64,000 bases of DNA, taken from NCBI GenBank assembly GCA_037447655.1, contig JBBHKE010003363.1, positions 108,595 through 172,594 of the forward strand, read 5' to 3'. The position numbers were made by a program, and so were the translations under genes. The notes beneath the pieces were generated by a model. It saw only the letters and a program-made list of their open reading frames with translations, did not search any database and had not been told where the DNA came from. The DNA comes from Zygnema cylindricum. Lineage: Eukaryota; Streptophyta; Zygnematophyceae; Zygnematales; Zygnemataceae. Position 1 is the first letter of the stretch, and each line of letters opens with the position of its first letter. This document shows, one piece after another, positions 10,801 to 20,300 of this stretch.

Positions 10801-12343
10801 TTTTTTTGGGATCTAATTGGTGGTAATCAACACTAACAGTGATAGATGTGTAGCGTGGTTTGCAGACAAGTACAAAGCAACGTAATTTCTGTTTTTTATT
10901 TTTCCTTTTCTTTCATTTCTATCATTTCTTTTCTTTTTTTATTTTTTCCTAAAAAAATCCTTCTCTTAGATTCCGAACTTTCAAAAAAATTGAATTTCCC
11001 GAACTTAATGGAATTTACACTTTCAATTACAAGTGAAAGCACCAAAACTAAAAAAAAAAATCCAATTTGCTACACCTAATAAAGTATGAGTTAGTACTAA
11101 CTACAGTAAATTATGTTTCGCGAAGTTGCTTATGATGGGCCACTGACCTAAATAGTGTTATCAACACTAATTTGTGATTTTGGGTCAAAAAAACATTCAC
11201 TTGAATAAGAAAGATCAACTCTAAATGGGCAGTGTAATAAAAAAACCCTTTGATTACCTCAGGCAAAGCCTCGGTCCTGAAAATGACTCCGCCATGGACA
11301 ATCGAAACGATTGTTGCTCCAAAAAGAAGGGAAACCTGCGCCTCTTTATTTTTTTTTTTAGAATCAGGTTACCATAATTAGTGTGGACTGCATTATTACA
11401 CGTCAAAAATAAAAATTCAAACAACTCGCCGCCATTACCGTGGGATGTTTGCAAGTTTATAGATGGGCTAACATTGTTACTCCAAACGAATGTTGATATA
11501 ATTCTGACCAATTAAGAGCACTCCACACTCAGTTACAAACAGGTGTAGCTATTTCAACTTAAAAACAGCATTTGGAAGATCGAAAACAAAAAAATATGTA
11601 AACCACACTAAGGGTTGTGAGTGCTACACTTTCCGCTGCTATTAGAGTTACTAACTCTAATTCGATTGCAGGTTCTTTTCGACCCAAAATCAAAAAATAT
11701 AGTTTTAGTAACACCAATCAAAGGAGTGACCAACTATGAAATCCAGCCTAAAATCAATGTAACTGACAATAAATTTAATCTAATAATAATCCACTAACGC
11801 TAATAGCGATGAAAGGTAAAGCTTTCCACGCAACATTTGTTGAGAACCCACTAGGAACCTTTTTGACAAGAAAGAGGAAAAAAACCAGAGCACCACAAAT
11901 AGCTTGAACCATAATGAACATGACTGCTATCTCGCAAAAGGAAACAAACCAGCAAGTAACCACAAAATCCTAAAACCCTAAAATGACAACCATCTAAAAT
12001 CGGAATCCACTCTAAGACCATTCTGCACTGGTGAAATTTTTCTTTCTTTTTTCCTTTTTTTGTACGACCGGTTGTTTCTCTGCAAAAACATTCCGTTTCC
12101 ATGCAATAAAATTACACCATCTCTCGCTATTAGACTTAGTGAACAATCTGTGTTAACACTTCATTAAACTTAGCTACACTAAATTATGTTCTGCAAGGTA
12201 GCCCATTATGGGCCACTTGACTAAAAAGTCTAGTTAAGACTAGTGTAGTAATGTACGGACGTAGGGTAAGGGCAATGTGACGTCACCTCTTCGCGTAGAG
12301 CCGATTCCAATCCGCCAGCTGTCGCACCTAAATAGAGAGCCAT
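2198..12343 (-). CDS. THUMP-domain RNA guanine-N2 methyltransferase (THUMPD2/THUMPD3/Trm14 class), 9 exons, 3' end not found
   Basis: The exons, in transcript order, are 12343-12287, 11335-11258, 10284-10228, 8598-8119, 6667-6589, 5721-5657, 3764-3709, 2899-2837 and 2324-2198. Every junction keeps phase and the joined product is 354 residues. Residues 1-45 (GLESALREE, then VHGGVIFRT) match the N-terminal part of THUMP methyltransferases. FRVTCERV and SPEAAE (exon 4), ALGDGIHHCFGW (exon 5), EVQAWIRDKEIVMAIPL (exon 6) and LYSRRAYR (exon 7) form the THUMP domain. DPMCGSGT (about 310-317) is SAM motif I of the Rossmann methyltransferase, and GGDND (334-338) follows. Known family members make N2-methylguanosine in tRNA or U6 RNA; the exact target here is not visible. 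The catalytic NPPY/DLPFG-type motif was not found and should lie left of the window. The start ATG has a good context (purine at -3, G at +4). One acceptor (exon 5) is non-canonical and one donor (exon 6) is weak. Confidence 0.85.
2452..2835. repeat. GA-rich minisatellite
   Basis: Eight or so imperfect units of roughly 33-50 bp built on ggatcaaggaggggcgagag. It fills the intron between THUMP exons 8 and 9. Confidence 0.85.
2837..2899 (-). CDS. THUMP methyltransferase exon 8
   Basis: Sixty-three bases between acceptor gggcag and donor GTCAGT encode TAYALLQLADIQPGHLVLDP plus two bases of Met. It is flanked in the transcript by the long (CCTC)n tract upstream and a GA/CT-rich intron downstream. 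Confidence 0.85.
2917..3414. repeat. (GGGA)n microsatellite, about 500 bp
   Basis: Nearly pure GGGA on the plus strand, with a few variants near 3,030-3,200. On the transcript strand of the THUMP gene it is (CCTC)n, a very long polypyrimidine tract before exon 8. Confidence 0.97.
3709..3764 (-). CDS. THUMP methyltransferase exon 7
   Basis: Fifty-six bases between acceptor gcgacag and donor GTGACT encode LYSRRAYRVALVRTALKP and two bases of a Ser codon. The R-[GA]-Y-R motif is typical of the end of this family's THUMP/linker region. Confidence 0.82.
4340..5135. repeat. CT-rich low-complexity region
   Basis: Irregular CCCT/CTCC repeats, in the intron between THUMP exons 6 and 7. In the transcript this is purine-rich, the complement of the (CCTC)n tract in the next intron. 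Confidence 0.9.
5657..5721 (-). CDS. THUMP methyltransferase exon 6
   Basis: It starts after acceptor ggtcag, completing a Leu codon with exon 5, and encodes EVQAWIRDKEIVMAIPLIYR and Ser. Phase with exon 7 requires the weak donor GTGCCC after TCA. The stronger overlapping donor GTCAGT four bases earlier would shift the frame. Confidence 0.75.
5738..5860. repeat. Short tandem repeat on cccctttatataccgttata
   Basis: Units of about 11-18 bp, directly upstream (in the transcript) of THUMP exon 6. Confidence 0.8.
6305..6475 (+). repeat. Dispersed repeat, inverted partner of 1,925-2,125
   Basis: It carries atatacaatatgcgtatagt and the TGTTGATGGTTTTTTTGCCC block. It sits inside the intron between THUMP exons 5 and 6. 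Confidence 0.7.
6589..6667 (-). CDS. THUMP methyltransferase exon 5
   Basis: It encodes VCNLAAALGDGIHHCFGWPA and six more residues, ends with one base of the next codon, and has a strong donor, GTGAGT. To keep phase with exon 4 it must start at GTATGC, which is preceded by ATG rather than an AG acceptor. The only nearby AG (ggcag, giving start 6,651) breaks the frame with exon 4. The (GA)n tract next to it forms the polypyrimidine tract of the transcript. Confidence 0.7.
6668..7005. repeat. (GA)n / GAGAGG microsatellite
   Basis: It abuts THUMP exon 5 and forms the polypyrimidine tract of its intron on the minus strand. Confidence 0.95.
7920..8545. repeat. CT-rich region overlapping THUMP exon 4
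   Basis: CCCTCT-type repeats on the plus strand, broken by the unique THUMP segment near 8,119-8,200. The part above 8,200 is read as the charged linker of exon 4. Confidence 0.85.
8119..8598 (-). CDS. THUMP methyltransferase exon 4, with microsatellite-coded linker
   Basis: It starts after acceptor ctgtag and ends at donor GTATGG: 480 bases, 160 codons, phase 0 at both ends. It opens with MEWSDALKLYRSWQRLPEDS and closes with CFRVTCERVCVTMKRHGFSS then PEAAE, a clear THUMP segment. About 110 residues between are Glu/Arg/Gly-rich and read from a GA-rich tract without a stop. An intron hidden inside this low-complexity part is possible, but no pair of sites is needed to keep the frame. Confidence 0.72.
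8617..9330. repeat. Degenerate minisatellite, about 38-bp unit
   Basis: Roughly 18 diverged units of a consensus like agtgtggatccaacaaaaga followed by gtgtgaaaataacaa. It fills the start of the THUMP exon 3-4 intron next to exon 4's acceptor. Open frames here are short and spurious. Confidence 0.85.
9331..10227. other. Intron sequence with no recognised feature
   Basis: AT-rich sequence between THUMP exons 3 and 4. I see no exon, TIR pair or strong repeat apart from an A-run near 10,200. Confidence 0.5.
10228..10284 (-). CDS. THUMP methyltransferase exon 3
   Basis: Nineteen codons (DVPHDKETAITYFKSLPYQ) between acceptor ttacag and donor GTAAAC, phase 0 at both ends. It is too short for an ORF scan. 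It is placed in this gene because its phase and position fit and because it reads into the EWSDALKLYRSW exon. Confidence 0.7.
11258..11335 (-). CDS. THUMP methyltransferase exon 2
   Basis: Twenty-six codons between acceptor gcgcag and donor GTAATC, phase 0 at both ends. It encodes LLFGA and VHGGVIFRT, as expected right after the GLE motif. A longer open frame over the same bases is a shadow. Confidence 0.8.
12287..12343 (-). CDS. THUMP methyltransferase exon 1
   Basis: Nineteen codons from ATG; the product includes GATAGGLESALREE, the usual N-terminal GLE signature. It ends in phase 0 at donor GTGACG. The bases just upstream (ttacacag) could also be an acceptor, so an untranslated or further coding exon upstream is possible. 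Confidence 0.75.
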
Positions 12344-12820
12344 CCTGTGTAACAAATGTCGATTTGCAAAACAAATGTGGATTTGTAACACAAAAATTGT
12401 AATACAAAATTTTTGATACAAATGTTAATTTCTAAAAGAAAGAAAAGTCGATTTGTAATAAAAATGCTAATTTGCAATGGCAAATTTTATTTGCAATACA
12501 AATGTTGGTTTGGAATACAAATTATGATTCGTAATACAGCTGTAAAATGTCTTTCGTAGACCAAAAGTTTATAATTTTCAGCTTGACAACCTTTGTACTC
12601 TTGCAAGCTTCACGTCATTCACAATGGCAACTGTTTGATTCCTTTCACTTCCTTAAAACTCCTTCAGATTTCTCTAAGGCACAGTTTCGAGCTCTTTACA
12701 CTTGCAAAATGACAACTGTCGTTCTTTAAGGACAAATTTACTGAAGATGTTTACTTTCTCAGGTCTCACTGCAGTCTTTAGATCGTTACAGTACCTTGGA
12801 GTTTATTCCAAGTATTGAAC

Positions 12821-13398
12821 TACACCGCCAATCGCTATTAGCGTTGTGTACGCCAATTCCGTCCCGCATTTTTTTTTTTTTATTCTCCATCAGCGTAGTT
12901 CATTCTATTTTTTTCTTTACTCTATTTAGGGTTAATTTTTTAGTACCGTACAAAATGGAATTACGCCATTACTGTAGTTAACTAGTGTGGTGTACGGACA
13001 GTGTCAGACCGTACAAAATTGTACCTTTTTAAGTGAAAAGGTATAATTAATGAGTTTTAGTAGCCGCGGACGCATGAGAATGTGCGCTCTAAAAAGGGGG
13101 TCTAATCGGGTTGTCAAATATCACGTTCGCACATATTCGTCAATCAACCACGTTTCGACTGTGTGAACGTACAATTTGTGTACGATTTGTCAGATTTTGA
13201 AAGAATACCTATATTAGTGTAAGCATGTTTGCGACCGACATTTATTTTTTTCAAAGACCCAAATTAGAATTATTAAACAATTAGAAATTTAGAATGTATG
13301 TTTTTTTTCGAAATTTTCAAATTCTTAATTAGCGTAAACCGCGGTAATTTTTCATCTACGCTAAAGAAACTTCTAAGCTAATAGCGATTGGCGGTGTA
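12821..13398. mobile_element. TIR element of the TACACCG family, copy 1
   Basis: The ends are TACACCGCCAATCGCTATTA and its inverse at 13,379-13,398. Inside are blocks shared with the copies at 31,560, 32,857 and 34,410 (tagtgtggngtacggac, aattgtacctttttaagt). The terminal TA may be a 2-bp target duplication. No transposase, so non-autonomous. Confidence 0.8.
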
Positions 13399-13616
13399 CC
13401 GAACTGCTGTGTTGTACACTTCCAGTCTTCTATTTTGAAGTCGTGATCGAGTCTCGGAACAATTTCACAAATGTGCTGAAATTCAGTGCGAAATTGGAAA
13501 ACCGTGCGGACATTCGTATATCGATAATTTCGTAATACTTTGCGGATACCGTAACGCATAGAGAATTTCCGTATCACCTTGTCAAAGTTGTCATCATCGG
13601 CTACAGCACTGTTGAG

Positions 13617-14405
13617 CAGAGGTCGCAAAAGTCAAAATTTTACATAACCGAAACCGTCCGTTTTTTTTTTTCATAATCTGAGTAACCGACGCCCGACCGG
13701 GTTATGTCACGCTCCAAAATTGTTAACCGTCAACCGACCGGCGTTTACGAATCGTAATCTTATTTTCTGTAATGTTGTTTTCAAGAAACTCACGAAAATA
13801 TAGTACGGCATGGTACGGGCAAGTACAAAATTCTGTATTAAACCTCACTTTTCGTCTGATGTAACCATACCCTAAGCCAATAATTACGATTTGTCGCGCT
13901 CCGTAAGATTTGCGAAATGAATAGTGTACTACCTTGTCAGATTTGCGAAACTTTGTCGCGTTCCCTAAGATTTGCGAAATGAATAGTGTACTACAGTACC
14001 GTGTCAGATTTGTGACGCTTTGTCGCGTTCCCTAAGATTTTCGAAATAAATAGTGTACTAACGTGTCAGATTTGCAACGCTTTGTCGCGTTCCCTAAGAT
14101 TTGCGAAATGAATAGCGTTACTACAGTAACGTGTCAGATTTGCGACGCTAATTATGATGTCACGTCCTTCCACGATACCAAAGAGTACAAAGTACAAGAA
14201 TGTTGGATTATAGGGACAGTACAAAATTTTCATTTATTTTGGTTTTTGGGTTGACCGACCGTAACCGACCGTTTTTTTTTCCTGGTGAATCAACCGACCG
14301 TAACCGTCCGATCCCCAAAATTTGGCAACCGAATCCGTTCCGGATCCGGCGCGGGCGGTCGGTTAACGGTCGGTCACGGTTTCGGTTGACCGTTTGCGAC
14401 CTCTG
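13617..14405. mobile_element. Non-autonomous hAT element with 8-bp target duplication
   Basis: The 13-bp ends CAGAGGTCGCAAA and TTTGCGACCTCTG are exact inverses. The flanks carry the identical 8-mer CTGTTGAG at 13,609-13,616 and 14,406-14,413, the target-site length of hAT elements. Inside are subterminal accgaccgttaaccg motifs and about four tandem units (13,880-14,140) around ttcgcgttccctaagatttg-like sequence. No transposase. Confidence 0.93.
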
Positions 14406-14583
14406 CTGTTGAGGCATAACCAATAGCCGTCGAGACGTAGCAATAATTGAAATGTCGGCCAGTTTTGATTGGTTACCTATTCTAGCGATTCTGCCAATTT
14501 TATGTCTAACAACATCAAATTTTGTTAGACCACTGCATCGTGAATTGCTTTTAGTACCACTGAAAGCGATTCACGGTGTACGG

Positions 14584-14981
14584 TAGTGTTGTGTATCGAA
14601 GGCCTATTTCGACATCCGCTATATAACTTTTTCGCAATTATCGACAATCAATATATCGCTTCGGTATGTTGAAAAGGCAAATATCGTTGTACAATTACTA
14701 TGTATCGCGATGATTTATCGGTTCGATAATTATCACGATACCTCCGTACGCTGGTTTGTCCAAAAAAAAATCAAAAGGGGAGGGGGGAGGGGCGATTCCT
14801 CCGTACTCTTTTAGTACTGGTTTCCGTGTAGGATATATACGGACCACCGCCTCCCACCAAATATATCGCGATGGTTTACGCCGGTCCGGAGAGATATATT
14901 GGTTCCCCTGACTGTTCGATATTCGATATCTAAATTGAATGCATTGCGATGAGAAATTTGTCGACACACAACACAACACTA
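14584..14981. mobile_element. TIR element with TAGTGTTG ends
   Basis: The ends TAGTGTTGTGTATCGA and its near-inverse at 14,961-14,981 resemble those of the element at 35,027-35,836. Both share subterminal atatatcgcgat motifs. No target duplication was recognised. Confidence 0.55.
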
Positions 14982-14984
14982 CAG

Positions 14985-15785
14985 TATTGACCACAAGTAT
15001 AACAATGGCTGACTTTATTAAAAAGGGCGATGGTAAACCATCTGAGTCCATGGGAACAAAAGAAAGTAGCATTGCAAAAACTGAAAAACTACATTTGGGG
15101 GGAAGAAACAAAAGGGATAGGCAAGGCAAAAGCAACGAAAGTACGAAAAGATGGCAGGCGAAAACACCCAAAGAAGCAAAAAACAGCAAACGAAACATCC
15201 AAGGAAAGATCCAACATCTATCAACAAAACCCCAACATATCTAAAAGACTACATAAAGCAACCACGTAAGTCCCCGAATCCCGGAGGAGCACGAGGAGGG
15301 AGTTCCGGGACACGTCGACGATCCATAGCTGCAATAGACGATCCAGGGAGGATAGAAGCAGGGCCATAGATAAACGTTGACGATAAAAAGTACTGAAATA
15401 GAAGGGCAATGAATAGCAATAACAAATAATTGCAAAAATAACATGGGAATCGCTATACGCACGCGTTCTTTTTGTATTCCTGAACGTGAAAATGAATCCA
15501 TTAGGGTGTGCCAGTAAATGTACGGTCACGTTTACTGGCAGTAACATTATGACAAATATCCTCCATTAAATTGTGCCAGTAAACAGCATTTAACATTATC
15601 GATTTCTTCACAGGTGACATTTTGTACGCTTGCCGTGAAGTCCTCTCAACAGAGGGCCCGTGACGCATGAAAACTACAACTGAACTGTAGCAACTACACC
15701 GAAACAAAAATGAATTACGACAGATGCATTTGCTACCAGATTTAAGTTTTGAAACCTAAACCGACAAACAAACTTTGAAACAAAC
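14985..15785. other. Intergenic stretch without recognised gene
   Basis: Short overlapping frames rich in Lys (near 14,940-15,270) show no known motif. The segment 15,505-15,610 (ccattagggtgtgccagtaa) is a dispersed repeat seen again near 36,050-36,150. Confidence 0.4.
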
Positions 15786-15789
15786 AAAC

Positions 15790-16105
15790 AAGAGAGTCGG
15801 AGACAGGCAGCAAGGGGGAGAAAGAAAGTGAGAGGGAGAGAGCAAGAGAGAGGACAGGCAAAGGGAGAGAGCGAGGGAGAGAGAGAGGAGGGAGGGGGAG
15901 GCGGAGAGGGAGAGGGAGGGAGGGGGCAACATAGGGAGAGGGAGAGGGAGAGGGGGAGAGGGAGAGTGAGAGGGGGAGAGGGAGAGGGAGAGGGTGAGTG
16001 AGAGGGAGAGGGAGAGAGAGAGGGAGCGGGAGAGGGAGAAGGAGAGGGAGAAGGAGAGGAAGAGTGAGGGACGAAGAGAGAGGGAGAGGGATGGGGGGAA
16101 GGTTG
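15790..16105. repeat. (GA)n / GGGAGA low-complexity tract
   Basis: Purine-rich on the plus strand. It lies about 0.8 kb downstream of the EUL lectin stop codon. The stretch 16,110-16,925 beyond it is AT-rich and shows nothing I can name. Confidence 0.9.
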
Positions 16106-16925
16106 GAGATAAAATTTGTCTCGATAAAACCAGCAAACGATAACAGTAAAAAAACATTATAAATCTCATGAAGTGTACTTAGTAAAAAGTTTGAGACACT
16201 CTTTACAATTCAACAAACTTGGAACACATATTGTACAACAAACACACCTTGCAGTCATACGGATGAAGCATCCTATAACAGAACTACTGATCCTACCATG
16301 TAAACTTTAGGAAGCTAAAATCTGCAGCTTACTACCAATTGTATCGTTTTACTAAAAGGCCGTAGTTGTTACTGCTACACCACCTACAATTATTGCAGGC
16401 ACTACCTGCCAAAACATTGAATGGCTGAAATATACAACTCGAGAGCTGATACTAGGGATTCACAGACTTGTGATGCTTACAGTGACGTGACACAAGCGAA
16501 TTTCCAAACATTAATTTTCTATTTCTAGTCCCTTTCTACAAAACTATTTCAAAATCTTCGTCTCCAAAAAGTTGAAATATCTCCCGGCACCAGTTATCAA
16601 AAGGAGCTCCGACATTTTTTTAACGAGATTGAATCAAAAAAGTTGACACAAAATTTCCTTCTTCAACACCGAAACTGGAGATTATGTAATGATCACCTCA
16701 GAGGTAAAATCATATTTAAAAATCTACATTTGTTGTATTCTATAGTCAATTTTACAACTACTATGTACAGATAAACGGATGAATATCTTCAGCTCCACTT
16801 GTAGACCATGAACTTCAAATCTTCCTCTTCCTAAAACACCGATTCGACAAACTATGACACTTTATCACTCTACCTCTCCGTTATTTTCCAATAATCCCGC
16901 CAAAACAACACATAAGCCTATCTTT

Positions 16926-17396
16926 TTAAGTGGGTTTTATTGGTCTTGTCACTCCTTTCGGAAAGAATCCCCACATTTGATTGTGTGAATAACACGACCA
17001 CTTATTTCTCTTTAATCCATATATTATGACTCCACATCCCTCTTTCACCTTTCCTTCCACAGCATCCAGACAAAGGTCCAAGTCGTGGACGGGCCGAACC
17101 GGAAAATAACACTCTCCTTCGTCTTTCCCGAGAACCCACATATTATAGATATAAGCTTGACTTAACTCACCCAATCGACACTGTTGTCCTTCGGCTGTAG
17201 GGCCTCTTATGGCAAGTTTACAACCCACATTATGAATGGTAATGCTCTGATCAAAATGGGTCTCGATAGTCCAAAGTTGGAATGGATCCGATTCATTTAA
17301 CGGCTTCATCAGAATATCGGGACAGTCTTTCTCGGAAGGATCTGCTGTGAGAGCATGTTCTGAACTCAGTTTTGATCGAATAGTGTAGAGGAGACC
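16926..17396 (-). CDS. EUL lectin exon 3
   Basis: 156 codons plus stop after acceptor tcgcag. It encodes the whole second EUL domain in one exon. Confidence 0.88.
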   Translation of the reverse strand, partial: GLLYTIRSKLSSEHALTADPSEKDCPDILMKPLNESDPFQLWTIETHFDQSITIHNVGCKLAIRGPTAEGQQCRLGELSQAYIYNMWVLGKDEGECYFPVRPVHDLDLCLDAVEGKVKEGCGVIIYGLKRNKWSCYSHNQMWGFFPKGVTRPIKPT

Positions 17397-20300
17397 CTGC
17401 GAATTCCACCAACAAAATGATTAAAGTCAGGGAACTACAACGTGAATCGATATTAGCGTTAATAACACTTAATGTGGTGCCTGTTATTTTTGCCCTCTAA
17501 CCACAAAGTAGCGTTAAAAACACTCATGACGCTAATTCTTTAAACAACTTAATTGTTCTGAGCTGGATTAGAATAAATAACACTAATAAAAACCCCGTGC
17601 TAATAATTTCTTTCCTCTAATAGCAATTCACGGTGTACCAACAGAGATAAGCAAATTGTTTAAACAGTGGAGAAAGACTATCTATATTACAAAAATGTTG
17701 CGTCACACAAGAAAACAAATGCGTCAACATCCTATCAGACAAAGGATTCGTTCTAAAATTCACCCATTCTGATACAAAGTCAAACGATAGACAACAATGC
17801 AATGCTGAAAAATTTAAAAAAAAAATATCACTGTATCACTTGACCTCTCTATATAGTGAGATATAATGTCTATAGAATACACCTTTCACTGCTATTGGAG
17901 TTTGTGAAAGTATCAGCATCATTGAATTACAGTGGGCCGACGTGGCTTATATCAGGCCACTTATGTACTGAGTGTTATTAAAATTATTTTATAATTTGGG
18001 GGAAAAATGGCCCCAACGAAATTAAAGTTATCAACTCTAATAGGATGACAGGTGTAGTGAATCAAGAAAAGCCCACAATAACATCGAGGTGCAATACGCC
18101 AGGATACATTTTGATACATCCTGATATCCAAAACAAAAGGTACGTAAACATTCGATTTCTAAAATAGTTTTTACATGTTTTCGAAGTCAAACAAAAATCA
18201 TTGAACTATGATTTCACTGCTAAATATTTTTCCTGAAATACAACTGCAAATAAAAAAGTGTCAACAATCCCCAATACTTGCTGAAAAGGTGAATTTGAAT
18301 GCATTTTCCGTCTGTTAAAATGTGTACCGCATCAATATATGGCACAACATTGATAACTTGATATCTGGTTGTTTTTTCATTGTTATTGAATGTGGCAGAT
18401 CTGATTTGTCACCTATATTAAACATCCCAACATTTCACATGAAGCGCATCATTAGTATTTCCTTTTCTCTCTTTTCTTTAGCCAATCACAGTATTTGCCA
18501 TTCTCAGACAACAAGACATCTCCATGTGAGAGTTAGTCCAAAACAGTATATGATCGGTGAATTTGAAAACTTACAATTGGTTCTAATGACCACATTTGAT
18601 GTAAGCCACCTTTCCAATCGTAAGCTAAAATCTGTGTTCCTTCGGCAACTTTCTCCTCAGAAATATCGAGGTAAAGTTGCTTATTGCTACCAGTAGCTCT
18701 TAACGCAAAGAACCCCTCTCCTGCATCTGGACCCAGAGTCCACATAATCTTCTCGTTCTCCTCCTTTGGATCGTAATCTGTGAGAGAAACCTGAAATTGA
18801 AAACAAGATAAAAACTACCGATAAAAAACGTTAAAAAGGTGACAAAAACTTATCCATAACAGACATGAAAAATATTTCTTAAACCATCGTGGATAATCCT
18901 GTCAATGCTATTACATCTTCAACATGAATCGACTTATGCATAGTCAGCAAATTTGTTCGAAAAATATGCGCCATTAGAGAATTTTGTACAAGAATATTTG
19001 GGAAATCCAAAACCCCAATTTTTCCCCTTATTCGGCAGTAAAATCATTGGGTTAGGAATTTTTTTTCCTGTGTACGAAAAAATATAAAACAATTATTTAT
19101 GCCATAACAATGGCTGCCTTAAATTTAAAGATAAGGCGCTGGGAACTTCTGTAAAAGAAATAACTTTCAGTAAAAAAACTTCAAAAAAGCATCCTAATTC
19201 TTCTTAACTCTTGTTTACCTGCCATTCGATCAAAGTGAATGTTTTCCGAAACTACTGTTCCATCAGAGAATCAAAAGACATCATTAGTTTCAATCAAGCG
19301 ATTGAACTAATGATATAGTAGAAAGGTACAATTCACATTTACTTTTGGCACTATACAAAAAAAGTATGTAACAGGATCCGCGTTACGTGATTTTGATCCT
19401 CAAAAGGACGAAACTCTAAAATTTCGGTGAATTTTAGCCATTCTTCATAAATAGCAAATGCATGCCCAGAATATTCTTCGTAGGCCTGAAAACTGCCTAA
19501 TACCGATGTCCGTGTAGAACCAGTTTAATAAAAATAAAACAAATTAAAACAGTATAATTGAAAGAGGAGTAACATCAAAAACAGGTTCTGGAAGACTCGC
19601 AATAATTACACTTCATTGAAATAATTATGCTTTCTCTATTCTTTAACGTATATTGAAAAAGAGCAAGCGTTGAACAACTACAATTGTAAAGAGTCAAATG
19701 AATTTCAAAAACCTAGCAGCACCTTTATAATAAGAACATTGTCCTCAGAAGCTCTACCAATTTCCTCTCTCAAAAGGTTTTGATGATTCTTATTACCTCA
19801 TCAATTTAAAAACTCTACAGAAAGAAAACTTGTGCAGCAGGCCTTCTGATGTACTAGTTGCAGAAATAGATACTACATTTAACTTATAAAATGCGTCATT
19901 TTCACCATTTTCAAAAATTATAACAATTTCTATCACATTAAAATTCTAAAAATCCTTAGAAGCTTGTGTTTAAACAAAATTTCTTATCATTAACAGCTAA
20001 TTCCTAATTCTGATAACTACAATGAAATCTGGAGAGTCTTAACCGATCAATGTCTGACCACGATTATGATATAGCAATTGCTATTGTGGTAAGAATTTGA
20101 TGAAACCGATTTGAGGTACAAATCTCAACAAATAGCATTTAACCAAAATACTACTGCTCCTTTATTTCTTACACTCTCCTCCCTCAAGTAATACTTTGCC
20201 CAGTGCTATTGGTGTTGAACATTTTGTAGGAGTTAGTACTTTTTCTCAGTACACACTTTTCCGTTTTCAAGTCACGAAATCACGGTCAAAAGGTAAAACA

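Noticed and set aside
13356-13628. 90-codon minus-strand frame entering the hAT element
   Set aside because: It spans a MITE end and the hAT target site, with no recognisable domain. Probably chance.
14939-15369. Overlapping Lys-rich plus-strand frames
   Set aside because: Three frames overlap with no start context, splice pattern or motif to choose one.
18322-18696. Plus-strand 124-codon frame
   Set aside because: Antisense to EUL lectin exon 2, which is well supported on the other strand.
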